Assembly (NCBI RefSeq): GCF_017876775.1
Contig: NZ_JAGIOP010000002.1
Span: forward strand, 3,348,001-3,412,000
Direction of reading: 5' to 3'
From: Mycolicibacterium lutetiense
Lineage (GTDB): Bacteria > Actinomycetota > Actinomycetes > Mycobacteriales > Mycobacteriaceae
Length of the DNA stretch: 64,000 nt
A program made the position numbers and the translations under genes. Shown piece after piece: positions 1 to 9,386 of this stretch. Numbering within the stretch: the first letter of the stretch is position 1; every line of letters starts with the position of its first letter. Below the pieces are notes generated by a model. That model ran no database searches. It was not told the DNA's origin and saw only the letters and a list, made by a program, of their open reading frames with translations.

Positions 1-131
1 TCGAACGCGTAACGGTCCCCGGCGACGTGGGCGGCCAGCAGTTCGGCATCGGAACGCGTGGCAGCCCCATCTTCCAGGCGCCCCCGGATCGTCGCTGTGA
101 CCGGCTTACCGGTTCCCCCGAACCTTCCCAC
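1..131 (-). CDS. sigM: ECF RNA polymerase sigma factor SigM, N-terminal part (cut by window edge)
   Basis: The reverse strand from a GTG at 131 reads open to base 1 and encodes about 43 residues. They end in RSDAELLAAHVAGDRYAF, which matches the start of region 2 of mycobacterial SigM as I recall it. The gene lies directly after murJ on the same strand, as in M. tuberculosis (Rv3910-Rv3911). GTG 131 is chosen because an in-frame TAA lies three codons upstream and no ATG is available. No good ribosome binding site is visible. The rest of sigma-2, sigma-4 and any anti-sigma gene lie outside the window. Confidence 0.8.
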   Translation of the reverse strand, partial: MGRFGGTGKPVTATIRGRLEDGAATRSDAELLAAHVAGDRYAF

Positions 132-230
132 CCGCTGAACTTAAACGCTGAAGGGGAGCCGCCAGGACACTTGTTTGCCCAGAGGGTCATCACGCCTGGT
201 CAAGCACCTATCTGGGCTGGGGATGACGGC

Positions 231-3200
231 TCAGGAGGCGGCTTTGAGGGTGATCTCGGAGAAGTCGGCGCGGCTCTTGCCGTCCACGGTGCCCAGCGTC
301 GAGATCCACACCAGCACGTAGGAGGTGGACGATGCCTTGTCCACCGAGATCGTGTTGGAGCCGGGCTTCAGTGGGGTCGTCGGAGTCAGTTCGGTGGTGT
401 CGGACAGGGATGACGGGTTGGCCGACTGGGCCGAGCGGATCTGCACCGACGTGCCGGTGCTGGTCACGTTGAGGGTGACCGAGCCGAGCGTGGTCGGCTG
501 CGGCAGTTGCAGCATCAGGCCGACGCCGTTTTTGAACCCGGGGAACGGGGCGGGATCCGAATACGTGTCGGTGGACCACGCCGTGCTGGTGTTGCCGTCG
601 ATTGCCTGCCCGGCCGTAGCCGGTGAATCGGCTTCACCTTCGGGTGAGAAGACCGTCGCTCGAACAGGTTTCACGGTGCTTCCGGTGGCAGCCGATGACG
701 CGTCCTGGTTCTCTTCGCTGCTCGAGGACGGTGCATTCAGGCCGAGTTCGTCGCGGTTGAGACCACCGCCGACGTCCCCGAAGATGCTGTTGAGGACGGA
801 GGCGAGCACCAGCAGCGCCACCAGGATGATGGCGGCGCCCACGCTGACCCCGATGATGATGCCCTTGCGGCGCCGGGTCTCGGCGGCTTCGTGTTCGTCG
901 GGGGTCTCGTGTGCGCGGACCGGAGCTGCCGGGGCGGGCTTCTCCTCGACCGAACCCGTCATCAGCTCGGTCCGATCGGCGATCGCGGTGGCCTGTTGCA
1001 GCAGGTTCAAAAGAGTTGGAGCGCTTCGGATTCCACCACCGGGCTGGACGGCACGCGCGGCCGCTGCCGAGATTTGGAAAGGGATGTCGCGGTCGATGGC
1101 GCGCGGTTCGACCGGCTGTCCGGCCGGATCCAGGGCGGCGGGGTCCAGCCCGCTGCGCGACCCGGACTCCGGCAGCGGCCAGCGGTTGACCAGCAGCGCA
1201 TACAGCACCGCGCCGATGCCGCGAATATCGTCGTCGGGGGTGGCGTCGGGCATGGTGGCCGGGAAGGCCAGTGCCACATCGCCTTCGATGCTCACCCGCA
1301 CCCGGCCGGGGTGATCGATCGAGAGGGCCACCCCGGCGCGGTGGGCGGCTTCGGCGGCAGCGGCCAGCGACTGGATGGCGCGGGCCGCGCCGACCGGGGA
1401 GGGGGAGGTATCCGCGACCTCGGCCAGGGAGCCGCCGCGGATCCACTCCGAGACGATCAGGCCGCCCGATCCGCTGTGCGCCACGTCGAGGACCCGCGCG
1501 ATGCCGGGGACGTCGATGCGGCTGAGCTTGAGGGTGCGCGAGAGGATTTCCTGCACCTGCGCGTCGGGCATGGTGGCATCGGGGTCGACGAAGGTCAGCG
1601 CCACCTGCCGGTCCAGCGCGGTGTCGAGCGCCTGCCAGAACTGCAGGTGCGGCGGACCGCCGTGGGAAACCAGGAGCCGGTAGCGACCCTCGGCGATGGT
1701 CGCCCCGGGGATGAGGTGCACATCGTCGTCGTCCGATTCCAGGGCGGCCTCGTGCGGCAGGGCGAACGAAATCGGCTCGCGAGTCGGGTCGCCGCCGTAG
1801 TCGGTGGCCGACCGGGTCGCCCCGTTGGACCGGCTCGCGGAGGGCTCGCCGGATCCGGTGTCCTCGCTGGTGCTCTCGTCCGTCGGGCCTGCCGGATCGG
1901 CGGGTGTCACGTCCGGATGGAACTCGTCGGCGGCTGGGCGCGGTAATTTCGTTGTGTCGGTTGTCATCCCGGAATTTGAGGTGGCGTCCAGTGCCGGGCC
2001 GTCCGCAGATTCGTCGGTCACCGGTGGTCCTTTCCACATCCCCGCTCCGGCAACGCCTGCCGGAGTCCCGCCGCCGGCGACTGCCGGGCTTGACGGCCAC
2101 TCAGTAGGAGAAGAATTCCTCTGATCAGGGTACGTGACGGGTGTTGCAGGATGAGGCACGACGGGCGGCGTAATTATTTCCATGGCTACTTGTCCGGCCC
2201 CCGGCTCCGGTGCGGGACGGGCCCGCCCTAGCCGACGGCGGACCATTGCCACCGCCGACTGCGCCTCCGGAATCCGGGCGGCGACCATCACGCCGGCAAT
2301 GATCGGGACCATGATCACGCCGAGGACGAGCAGGCGCAGTAGTGAACCGGCGGCACCGGCGTGCTCGGTCAGCGAATCCAGCCCCAGCAGCCGGTCGGCG
2401 GCGTGCGCTACCAGGCTCGCGATCAACGACGCCGCGATCGTGACCAGGATGGTGCGGATCACCGCGTCACGCAGCAGCCGGCCGCCGCGCGGCCGCAGAT
2501 GGGCCTTCAACAGCAGATGCCCGACCACAACCCCGGCCAGGAAACCGAGACCGTTGGCCAGGCCCAGGTAACCGGCCACCATGTTGGGGTTGTCGGTCAG
2601 GTGCGGGGCGATGAGCGAGCCGATGATCTTGACGGTGGTGATCACCACGATGACGAGGATCGGAGTCCACGGCCGTTCCCGCGCGTAGAACACCCGCAGT
2701 TGCAGCAGCACCAGCGCGTAGGGGATCAACGTGAACGCCGACAGCGAGATCGCCATACCGAGGTAGCCGGCGTCGGTGGCGCTGAAGTTTCCGTAGGCGA
2801 ACAGCGCACTGCCGATCGCGGGCCCGCCGACGGTCATCATCGCCACGATCGGGATGAGTGTCACCATGGTCAGCCGGGTCGCCAGGGAGTAGTCGTCGAG
2901 TACGGCCGGGATGTTGTCGGCGGCCGAGTTGCGGCTCAGGCGCGGCATCACCACGGTCAGCACGGTGACGCCGATCATCCCGAACGGCAGCATCAACACG
3001 AGCCACGTGTAGTTGTAGATGGCGGGCCCCGACGCTGACGCGGTGCTGGCGATCTGGTTTCCGACGATGAGGCCGATCTGGCTGATCAGAACGTAGAGCA
3101 CCATCGCGGCGGCCATGGCGCCGAACTTCTTGAGCCGGTCGTCGATGCCCCACAGCGGCCGCAGGCTGACCCGTTCGGCGCGGATCGCCGCGAACAACAC

Positions 3201-3929
3201 CGCAGCCTGCGCCACGACACCGAGCGTGGTGCCGATACCGAGCACCAGCAGTTTGGCCGTGCCCATCTCGACGGGGTCGCTCGAGAGCTCCCCGGGCACC
3301 AGGACGAAGACGCCCAGGGTCACGATCGCCACCACGTTGTTGACCACCGGAGCCCAGGCCGGCGGACCGAACACGTTGCGGGTGTTGAGGATCGCCATGA
3401 ACACCGACGACAGGCCGTAGAACAACACCTGCGGCAACAGCAGGTAGGCGAAGGCGGTGGTCAGCGGGTTGTTCACCTGGGGATCGTTGCCGAGCATGAG
3501 CCGCACCAGCAGGGGCGCGCACAGCACCGACAACACGGTGGTGACCAGCAGCAGCGTCGTCGCCAGGGTCACCAGTCGTCGGATGAAGTTGGTGCCACCG
3601 TCTGGGTCGTCACGTTCGGCCCGAGCCAGGACCGGCACAAAGATCGCCGTGAACGTGGCTTCGAGCACCAGTGCGGCAACCATGTTCGGTAGCTGGTTGG
3701 CCACCGAGAACGAACTGGTCAACGGGCCGCCGAGCAAGGCCATGAGCAGCACGAACCGGAAGAACCCGGTGATGCGGGAGATCAGCGTGGCGAAGGCCAT
3801 GCCCCACGACCGCGACACCACTGCGGCGTCGGACAACTCCGCGCGCCCGGCCCGGCGGATCGGGCCGGTCGCGTGCGGAATCCTCGGCGGGCCCGGTGGG
3901 CGGGCCGCAGGTTGGTCGGGCGAGGTCAT
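231..3929 (-). CDS. murJ: Lipid II flippase MurJ (MviN) with C-terminal pseudokinase and extracellular domain
   Basis: This 1232-residue protein has three parts. Residues ~30-560 are the MATE-like MurJ core with about 14 membrane segments, which moves lipid II across the plasma membrane for peptidoglycan synthesis. Residues ~740-990 form a kinase-like domain lacking recognisable HRD and DFG motifs; in M. tuberculosis MviN this pseudokinase is phosphorylated by PknB and binds FhaA. A membrane segment follows at ~1023-1046, then an extracellular domain of ~170 residues whose AIDGNTSTAWSTD stretch resembles discoidin/F5-8 folds. The ATG at 3929 overlaps the stop of the upstream gene by one base (TGATG), which implies translational coupling. 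A longer in-frame start at 4091 lies inside the neighbour and is rejected. Length fits Rv3910. Confidence 0.95.
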   Translation of the reverse strand: MTSPDQPAARPPGPPRIPHATGPIRRAGRAELSDAAVVSRSWGMAFATLISRITGFFRFVLLMALLGGPLTSSFSVANQLPNMVAALVLEATFTAIFVPVLARAERDDPDGGTNFIRRLVTLATTLLLVTTVLSVLCAPLLVRLMLGNDPQVNNPLTTAFAYLLLPQVLFYGLSSVFMAILNTRNVFGPPAWAPVVNNVVAIVTLGVFVLVPGELSSDPVEMGTAKLLVLGIGTTLGVVAQAAVLFAAIRAERVSLRPLWGIDDRLKKFGAMAAAMVLYVLISQIGLIVGNQIASTASASGPAIYNYTWLVLMLPFGMIGVTVLTVVMPRLSRNSAADNIPAVLDDYSLATRLTMVTLIPIVAMMTVGGPAIGSALFAYGNFSATDAGYLGMAISLSAFTLIPYALVLLQLRVFYARERPWTPILVIVVITTVKIIGSLIAPHLTDNPNMVAGYLGLANGLGFLAGVVVGHLLLKAHLRPRGGRLLRDAVIRTILVTIAASLIASLVAHAADRLLGLDSLTEHAGAAGSLLRLLVLGVIMVPIIAGVMVAARIPEAQSAVAMVRRRLGRARPAPEPGAGQVAMEIITPPVVPHPATPVTYPDQRNSSPTEWPSSPAVAGGGTPAGVAGAGMWKGPPVTDESADGPALDATSNSGMTTDTTKLPRPAADEFHPDVTPADPAGPTDESTSEDTGSGEPSASRSNGATRSATDYGGDPTREPISFALPHEAALESDDDDVHLIPGATIAEGRYRLLVSHGGPPHLQFWQALDTALDRQVALTFVDPDATMPDAQVQEILSRTLKLSRIDVPGIARVLDVAHSGSGGLIVSEWIRGGSLAEVADTSPSPVGAARAIQSLAAAAEAAHRAGVALSIDHPGRVRVSIEGDVALAFPATMPDATPDDDIRGIGAVLYALLVNRWPLPESGSRSGLDPAALDPAGQPVEPRAIDRDIPFQISAAAARAVQPGGGIRSAPTLLNLLQQATAIADRTELMTGSVEEKPAPAAPVRAHETPDEHEAAETRRRKGIIIGVSVGAAIILVALLVLASVLNSIFGDVGGGLNRDELGLNAPSSSSEENQDASSAATGSTVKPVRATVFSPEGEADSPATAGQAIDGNTSTAWSTDTYSDPAPFPGFKNGVGLMLQLPQPTTLGSVTLNVTSTGTSVQIRSAQSANPSSLSDTTELTPTTPLKPGSNTISVDKASSTSYVLVWISTLGTVDGKSRADFSEITLKAAS

Positions 3930-6445
3930 CAGGGCCGGTCCGGACTCGTCGCCGGAGCCGGCGGGGAAAGTGGGGCGGCGGACGCATCGCCGGTGTTGTC
4001 GTTGAATGCCATCGCGACCTCGAGCGGGTCGGCGTGCTCGCCCGGCGGGAGGAGGTCGGCGCGGTCGGGCTGGCCGCGGAAGCGGTGCCACAACCGGCGG
4101 CCGGCGAGCGCCACCAACACAGCCGCAGCCGACAGCGTGATGAAGAAAAGCACCTTGCCGTAGGCATTGGAATGCACCGACAACCGGACGGGCTCACCGA
4201 GCATCACGCCGTCGGCGGTCTGTAGTTTGACGTCGACCGCCACCCGCTGGGTGAAATGCACCTCGATCGGTACCCGCAGCGGCAGGTAGCCGGGCGGCAG
4301 CACGATCTCGCCCATATCGGTGACGGTCATCCCGGGCGGTGCGTCGACGTGCAGCCGGACCCGGATCGGCACCGGCAGGTCGTTGCGCAGGGCCAGCGGC
4401 AGTGGGCTGCGCTCGGTGGCCAGTGTGTAGGCCCCACCCGGGTTGACGATCGTGACCGCCCCGAACATGTCGTTCACGCTGCGACCGACGGTCTGCAACC
4501 GCTGCTCAGCCAGCCCCTGTCGGGCCTCCGGCGGCACCGATTGGCTCAGCGCCCGCAGCATGTCCTCCCGCAGCGGCGCGGTGTACTGCATGCCGGTCAG
4601 CCCGGTGCGCTCGTCGGTGGTCAGCGCGGCCGTCAGTCCCCACAGCCGGCTGACCACCGCGCCGATCCCGGCGCTGAGGTTCGCGTCGATGTTGCTGCGC
4701 GGGTTGCCGAGGGAATCCGGCGGCGCGGGCTGCACGGGTTCGAGCGGCACTGTGTTGCTCTCGGCGATCACCGCAGGCAGCGGGCGCGGCACGGCGAGCC
4801 CGGCGTGGATCGTGGTGGCCACCGCGGTGAGGATGGCCTGCGCGTCGTCGCCGTCCAGCGACCACACCAGCGGTGGCATCAGGATCTGGGTCCGGGGTTC
4901 CTCGATGGGCGTGAGCCCCCGCCAGAGCAGCGCGCCCAGCGCATCCTGGCGGCGCGCGGTCTGCGAGTCGTGACGGACCGGGATCTCCAGGGACGGGTCC
5001 AGGTAGGACGGCGCAACCGGGTCGGTGCCCGCACCGGCCAGCGCGGCGCCGACGGCCGGGTCGAATCCGGCCGCCACGACCTCCGGCCGGTACCGCAGCG
5101 GCGTGACATCGGCAGTCTCAGGGGCGCCGGTCGCCGAATCCTGGGCGGTGCTGTGGGCAGCTGAGATGGCGACCGTCTGACCTTGGGCCGCGAGCAGGTC
5201 CAGGGCGGGGCGGGTGAGCGGGCCGTCGCCCAGGATGCTGGCACCCCGGATCGAGGTGACACCCAGGATCTGGTCGACGATGTCGCCGGCACCGTTCGTC
5301 GCGATCGCGTTCAAACCCGGATCACCGACCCGTTCCAGCGCGGCCAGGTCGGCCTGCGCGTAGTTGGTCGGTGCCACACAGAGCCGCCCGGCCAGGGCGC
5401 GTAGTCGGTTCAGCCAGCCGACGGCGGCGTCCTGACCGGCGCCGGGCCGCGTCGGGGTGCCGCGACCGGTGTCGGGTCCGTCGTTGACGACGTAACCGCC
5501 GGTCATCGCATTGACGGTGACCAGCAGGTCGGGGTCGACGGCCAGGCACAGGGTGGCGCGTAGTTGGCCGCCGGGGTCGATGGTCGGTCCGGTGGCGAAG
5601 TCCGCTGCCGCCAGCAGGGTGTCGAGACGTCCGCCGGGGCCCAGGGATGTGGCCAGGCTGTCGTCGACCAGCCGCACCGGCGTGGTGCCGCCGGGGGCGC
5701 CCGCGGCCAGCCGCGGCCGGTCGGCCAGCGGCCAGAGCATGGTCATCCGCACGGGCCGTGAAGTGTCCGGGGGCACCACCGAATTGAGGGTGTCGGCGGC
5801 CGACATCGAGTCGGGGGCGTCGTCTGTGGCGCGGCCGGTGTCTGTGGAGCGGTCGGTCGGTACCCCGAGGATCGGCAGCAGGAAGCGGGCGTCGTCGAGT
5901 TTGGCCGGCGCACCGTAATCCGGTGTCCCGTTGACGTTGATCAATATGGGGTAGACACCGGGTTCGGTGATGTGGAGTGAGCGCGGCCCTTCGGAGCGCA
6001 GCGGATAGGACAGCGTGAAACCCACGGATTGGCCGCGCAGCATCTCGGGTGCCACGGTGACGAAGTCGGCTACGGGCTCGAACCGGTCGACATCCCCGGT
6101 GAGGTCGGTGCGCAGCTGGCTCGAGGAGGACACCGCCTGGGCGTGTTCCATGCGGATGTCCACATCGCGCACCGGCCGGTCTCCGACGTTCAGGACAGCC
6201 CCGCTGACGGTCAGCACCGACTCGCTGGTGGTGGTGACGACGTTCGGGGTGACGCGGTCGATACGGATCTGGAGGAACGGCATCTCCCCGGGTTCACTTG
6301 CGCTCGCCCGGGGCAGGAGCACGGGTAGCGCGGCCGTACACCACACCGAGAACATCAACACCACCGCCGCAAGCACCACTGTGCGCGCAAGGAGGGAAAC
6401 CCCTCGGCGCACCGCCGGAGCGGCGGTCACGGCCCCTGTCCGCAT
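3929..6445 (-). CDS. DUF6049 family membrane-anchored protein (Rv3909-like)
   Basis: This 838-residue protein has an N-terminal hydrophobic segment (~16-45), a long extracytoplasmic region and one C-terminal membrane helix (~765-785, [20 protein letters not shown]) followed by a short cytoplasmic tail. The ectodomain opens with an immunoglobulin-like segment and has further beta-rich, polysaccharide-deacetylase-like stretches; no catalytic motif is evident. Family and position correspond to Rv3909, always found beside murJ in mycobacteria, so a role with MurJ at the cell wall is inferred. The stop overlaps the murJ start by one base and the first 19 bases overlap the end of mutT4, so mutT4-DUF6049-murJ (and probably sigM) form one operon. 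Biochemical function is unknown. Confidence 0.85.
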   Translation of the reverse strand: MRTGAVTAAPAVRRGVSLLARTVVLAAVVLMFSVWCTAALPVLLPRASASEPGEMPFLQIRIDRVTPNVVTTTSESVLTVSGAVLNVGDRPVRDVDIRMEHAQAVSSSSQLRTDLTGDVDRFEPVADFVTVAPEMLRGQSVGFTLSYPLRSEGPRSLHITEPGVYPILINVNGTPDYGAPAKLDDARFLLPILGVPTDRSTDTGRATDDAPDSMSAADTLNSVVPPDTSRPVRMTMLWPLADRPRLAAGAPGGTTPVRLVDDSLATSLGPGGRLDTLLAAADFATGPTIDPGGQLRATLCLAVDPDLLVTVNAMTGGYVVNDGPDTGRGTPTRPGAGQDAAVGWLNRLRALAGRLCVAPTNYAQADLAALERVGDPGLNAIATNGAGDIVDQILGVTSIRGASILGDGPLTRPALDLLAAQGQTVAISAAHSTAQDSATGAPETADVTPLRYRPEVVAAGFDPAVGAALAGAGTDPVAPSYLDPSLEIPVRHDSQTARRQDALGALLWRGLTPIEEPRTQILMPPLVWSLDGDDAQAILTAVATTIHAGLAVPRPLPAVIAESNTVPLEPVQPAPPDSLGNPRSNIDANLSAGIGAVVSRLWGLTAALTTDERTGLTGMQYTAPLREDMLRALSQSVPPEARQGLAEQRLQTVGRSVNDMFGAVTIVNPGGAYTLATERSPLPLALRNDLPVPIRVRLHVDAPPGMTVTDMGEIVLPPGYLPLRVPIEVHFTQRVAVDVKLQTADGVMLGEPVRLSVHSNAYGKVLFFITLSAAAVLVALAGRRLWHRFRGQPDRADLLPPGEHADPLEVAMAFNDNTGDASAAPLSPPAPATSPDRP

Positions 6446-7242
6446 CCGTTCGTGCGCCGGCGGGGCTGGGGTGGTGCGGATTCGTCACGGCGGTGACTAC
6501 GGGCATGCGAGTGGGTTTGCGGCCGTCGCCGGGGTGCACTGCGGGGCAGCGGCGGCAAGGCGCCCGGCCCGTCGGTGTGCAGCTTGTCGATGAGTTCTCC
6601 GGCGACTTCGGCGAGCTTGCGCTCGTCGGCGTAGGCCAACCGGGACGGTAGATCCCGCAGCGGGACCCAGGCGACCTCGGTCACCTCGACGTCGTCGTCG
6701 GACAGTTCGCCGCCCTGAAAGCGCAGGAGGTAGTGGTGCACGGTCTTGTGGACCCGGTGTCCCTCGGTGACGAACCAGTAGTCGATGCTGCCCAGCGCGG
6801 CCAGCACGTCACCACGGATGCCGGTTTCCTCGGCGACCTCGCGGATGGCGGTCTGCTCGGCCGTCTCACCGAGTTCGATATGCCCCTTGGGCAGGGACCA
6901 CAGCATTCGGCCGCGTCGGTCGACCCGGCCGATCAACGCCGCCACCTGGGTGTCCTTGGGGCCGTCGATTCCATCGATGACCAGGCCACCTGCGGAGGTC
7001 TCGTGAACGGTGCGGAGCCTCTCCGGTGGGCGGCGGGGACGCGACTTGTGTTGTTTGGACTGGTCACGCGGCGTCGGGGTCGAATTCGCGGTGTTGACGG
7101 GAGCTTCGACGGGGCTGTCGTCGTGCCGTTCGGCATCGTTGGCCTGATCGCCGGGCGGTGGCCCAGCCGGTCTTTGTGCACGACGACGGCCACGGCGCCG
7201 GCTACGGCGCCGTCTTGGTTTGGCCTGTTCGCCGTCCGACAC
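6427..7242 (-). CDS. mutT4: Nudix hydrolase MutT4
   Basis: This 271-residue protein begins with about 90 residues rich in Arg, Pro and Ser ([13 protein letters not shown]), followed by a Nudix fold. The Nudix box [11 protein letters not shown]...REVAEETGI fits GX5EX7REUXEEXGU with all metal-binding glutamates. Nudix enzymes cleave nucleoside diphosphates linked to another moiety; MutT4 is one of four mycobacterial MutT paralogues and its substrate is less settled than that of MutT1. The GTG at 7242 (VSDGEQAKP) is chosen because it matches the M. tuberculosis N-terminus and a TACTAT hexamer ends 7 nt upstream. Longer in-frame starts would run into the divergent pcnA promoter. First gene of the operon leading to murJ. 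Confidence 0.92.
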   Translation of the reverse strand: MSDGEQAKPRRRRSRRRGRRRAQRPAGPPPGDQANDAERHDDSPVEAPVNTANSTPTPRDQSKQHKSRPRRPPERLRTVHETSAGGLVIDGIDGPKDTQVAALIGRVDRRGRMLWSLPKGHIELGETAEQTAIREVAEETGIRGDVLAALGSIDYWFVTEGHRVHKTVHHYLLRFQGGELSDDDVEVTEVAWVPLRDLPSRLAYADERKLAEVAGELIDKLHTDGPGALPPLPRSAPRRRPQTHSHARSHRRDESAPPQPRRRTNGCGQGP

Positions 7243-7249
7243 CCATGCG

Positions 7250-7255
7250 ATAGTA
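7250..7255 (-). promoter_or_regulatory. -10 hexamer TACTAT for mutT4 (leaderless)
   Basis: TACTAT on the reverse strand ends 7 nt before the mutT4 GTG at 7242, so transcription would start at or next to the start codon. No ribosome binding site is present. It sits back to back with the pcnA -10 in an 84-bp divergent region. Confidence 0.5.
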
Positions 7256-7312
7256 GCTGCCATCGGATTGGCTTCCGGCCGCACTCGCCGGTTGTGACCA
7301 CACCGCGAGCAT

Positions 7313-7318
7313 TAGGCT
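7313..7318 (+). promoter_or_regulatory. -10 hexamer TAGGCT for pcnA (leaderless)
   Basis: TAGGCT ends 8 nt before the pcnA GTG at 7327, placing the expected start site at the start codon. No Shine-Dalgarno sequence precedes the GTG. Confidence 0.5.
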
Positions 7319-7326
7319 CATCGAAC

Positions 7327-8796
7327 GTGTCCGACGCTGTTGTTACTGATGCCGAATTGCTGGCCGGCGCGCTGGTCGCGCTGAACCGCCGCGCCGAGGT
7401 GCTGCGCGAGCTCGGCGCGGTGTTCGCTGAGGCTGGCCATGAGCTGTTCCTGGTTGGCGGCAGCGTGCGTGACGCACTGCTCGGCCGGTTGACCGAGGAC
7501 AGTGATCTCGACTTCACCACCGACGCCCGCCCCGAGCAGATGCTGAAGATCCTGCGGCCGTGGGCCGACTCGCTGTGGGATACCGGGATCGAGTTCGGCA
7601 CCGTGGGTGTGGGCAAACGTGTCGGCAAGGGTGAGCACCGGTTGGAGATCACCACGTTCCGCGCCGACAGCTATGACCAGGTGTCGCGGAATCCGACCGT
7701 GGAGTTCGGCGACAACCTCGACGACGACCTGGTGCGCCGCGACTTCACCGTGAACGCCATGGCGGTGCGCATCACGGCCGACGGTCCGGCCGAATTCCAC
7801 GATCCCCTGCGCGGTTTGGCGGCGGTTCAGGCGAAGGTGCTCGACACGCCGTCGGCGCCGGAGGTGTCGTTCGGGGACGATCCGCTGCGGATGTTGCGCG
7901 CCGCCCGGTTCGTGTCGCAGCTGGGGTTCTCGGTGGCGCCGCGGGTGCTCGAGGCGATGCTGGAGATGGCCCCGCAGCTGGAGCGCATCACCGTCGAGCG
8001 GGTGGCGGCCGAACTGGACAAGCTGTTGCTCGGTGCCGATCCGGTGGCCGGGGTCGATCTGATGGTGCAGACCGGGCTGGGTGACGTGGTGCTGCCCGAG
8101 GTCGGCGAGATGCGGATGGCCATTGACGAACACCATCAGCACAAGGATGTGTACTGGCATTCGCTGACGGTGTTGCGGCAGGCGGTGGATCTGGAAGACA
8201 ACGGTCCCGACCTCGTATTGCGTTGGGCCGCATTGCTGCACGACATCGGCAAGCCGGGCACCCGCAAGCACGAATCCGACGGCGGCGTGAGCTTTCATCA
8301 TCACGAGGTGGTCGGCGCGAAGATGGCCCGCAAGCGGTTGCGGGCGCTCAAGTACTCCAAGCAGATGGTCGACGATGTGTCGCAGCTGGTGTACCTGCAC
8401 CTGCGGTTCCACGGCTACGCCGATGACCTGGGCACGGGGAAGTGGACGGACTCGGCGGTGCGTCGCTACGTCACCGATGCCGGGCCGCTGCTGGACCGGC
8501 TGCACAAGCTGGTCCGGGCCGACTGCACGACCCGGAACAAGCGTCGGGCCGCACGGCTGCAGGCCAACTACGACGATCTGGAGAACCGGATCACCGAACT
8601 GGCGGCCAAGGAGGACCTGCAGCGGGTCCGGCCGGACCTCGACGGCAACGAGATCATGGAGATCCTCGGCATTCCGGCGGGCCCACAGGTCGGCGAGGCC
8701 TGGAAGCATCTCAAGGAGCTCCGGCTCGACCACGGACCGCTGTCCCGTGAGCAGGCCATCGAGGAATTGCTGAAATGGTGGAACGCCAGGAGCTGA
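7327..8796 (+). CDS. pcnA: CCA tRNA nucleotidyltransferase / poly(A) polymerase family
   Basis: This 489-residue cytosolic enzyme adds or repairs the CCA end of tRNAs. The nucleotidyltransferase head is at residues ~30-170, with GGSVRDALLG and the metal-binding DLDFTTDA. RRDFTVNAMA is the conserved motif B, DDPLRMLRAARF marks the following tRNA-binding region, and an HD domain (LLHDIGKP, HHHEVVGA) lies at ~290-400. Length and sequence track Rv3907c. The GTG at 7327 is used because the protein begins similarly there and a -10 hexamer lies 8 nt upstream; the frame remains open far upstream but over the divergent mutT4 gene. A calcium-repeat gene follows 18 bases after the stop. Confidence 0.93.
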   Translation: MSDAVVTDAELLAGALVALNRRAEVLRELGAVFAEAGHELFLVGGSVRDALLGRLTEDSDLDFTTDARPEQMLKILRPWADSLWDTGIEFGTVGVGKRVGKGEHRLEITTFRADSYDQVSRNPTVEFGDNLDDDLVRRDFTVNAMAVRITADGPAEFHDPLRGLAAVQAKVLDTPSAPEVSFGDDPLRMLRAARFVSQLGFSVAPRVLEAMLEMAPQLERITVERVAAELDKLLLGADPVAGVDLMVQTGLGDVVLPEVGEMRMAIDEHHQHKDVYWHSLTVLRQAVDLEDNGPDLVLRWAALLHDIGKPGTRKHESDGGVSFHHHEVVGAKMARKRLRALKYSKQMVDDVSQLVYLHLRFHGYADDLGTGKWTDSAVRRYVTDAGPLLDRLHKLVRADCTTRNKRRAARLQANYDDLENRITELAAKEDLQRVRPDLDGNEIMEILGIPAGPQVGEAWKHLKELRLDHGPLSREQAIEELLKWWNARS

Positions 8797-8814
8797 TCGT
8801 GCGTCTGATCAGTC

Positions 8815-9306
8815 ATGGACTACTGCCTGGGTGACCCCGACGGGACCGCGACCATCTTCACCGGTGTGCCCGATGTGGATGTGGACGGCGACGGCAGCCT
8901 CGACGGCATCGGCCTGGATGTCGACGGGGACGGCCGCATCGACGATGTGATGGCCGATCTCGACGGGGATGGCATTGCCGAGCGCGCGGTGCTCGATACC
9001 GACGACGACGGCCACGCCGAAAGCTATTTCTCCGACGACGGTGCGGGTGTCTGGGCGGTGCGCGTGGACCGGTCCGGGCAGGTGCGCTGGTTCGGCTTGG
9101 ACGGGGTCGAATCCGATGGGGGACCGATGGTCGATTTCGACGGGGACGGCGCATCCGACGACCGGTTGATCGACGCCGACGGGGACGGTCTGGCCGACCG
9201 GGTAGTGGCCGGGGATCTGGCGTACGTCGACACCGACGGCGACGGTCGTTGGGACCTGAAGCTGGCCGACACCGATGGAGATGGCGCCGCGGACGCTGTG
9301 TCGTGA
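8815..9306 (+). CDS. Small acidic protein built of DxDGDG calcium-binding repeats (Rv3906c-like)
   Basis: This 163-residue protein carries eight DxD(G/D)DG loops (DVDGDG, DLDGDG, DTDDDG, DFDGDG, DADGDG, DTDGDG twice and an N-terminal DVDVDGDG), the calcium loop of dockerin, EF-hand and thrombospondin-3-type repeats. It lacks a signal peptide, membrane segment or catalytic domain. The gene follows pcnA by 18 bases and occupies the place of M. tuberculosis Rv3906c, described as pullulanase-like on the basis of such repeats. Calcium binding is inferred from the loops; no function is known. The ATG at 8815 has only a weak, distant AGGAG upstream, so it may be read through from pcnA. Confidence 0.75.
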   Translation: MDYCLGDPDGTATIFTGVPDVDVDGDGSLDGIGLDVDGDGRIDDVMADLDGDGIAERAVLDTDDDGHAESYFSDDGAGVWAVRVDRSGQVRWFGLDGVESDGGPMVDFDGDGASDDRLIDADGDGLADRVVAGDLAYVDTDGDGRWDLKLADTDGDGAADAVS

Positions 9307-9309
9307 GCG

Positions 9310-9368
9310 TTGACTCTGCGGTGAGGGCGTGGGCCTCTTGGACTTTCGCGACCTGAGCGCAGAGTCAA
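9310..9368. terminator. Hairpin between the convergent Rv3906c-like and TIGR03084 genes
   Basis: TTGACTCTGCG (9310-9320) pairs perfectly with CGCAGAGTCAA (9358-9368). It lies just past the stop of the forward gene and before the end of the reverse gene, so it could end transcription from both sides. The outer arm sequence GACTCTGCG recurs in the hairpin at 24331. Confidence 0.55.
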
Positions 9369-9386
9369 ACTTTGTCAGTCAACCGC

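Noticed and set aside
60..115. SigM-type promoter (GGAAC with 17-bp spacing to CGACG) inside the start of sigM
   Set aside because: The -10 part fits only 4 of 5 bases and it lies within the coding frame after the chosen GTG, so autoregulation cannot be supported from one weak match.
891..1946. Long forward-strand open frames over murJ
   Set aside because: They are antisense to a well-recognised gene; high GC makes such frames open by chance and they resemble no family.
2467..3522. 351-codon reverse frame rich in Arg/Pro/Gly inside murJ
   Set aside because: It is a shifted frame of murJ with composition typical of GC-rich shadows.
7318..8733. 471-codon reverse frame over pcnA
   Set aside because: Antisense to pcnA, His/Gln/Arg-rich low-complexity composition, no start signal.
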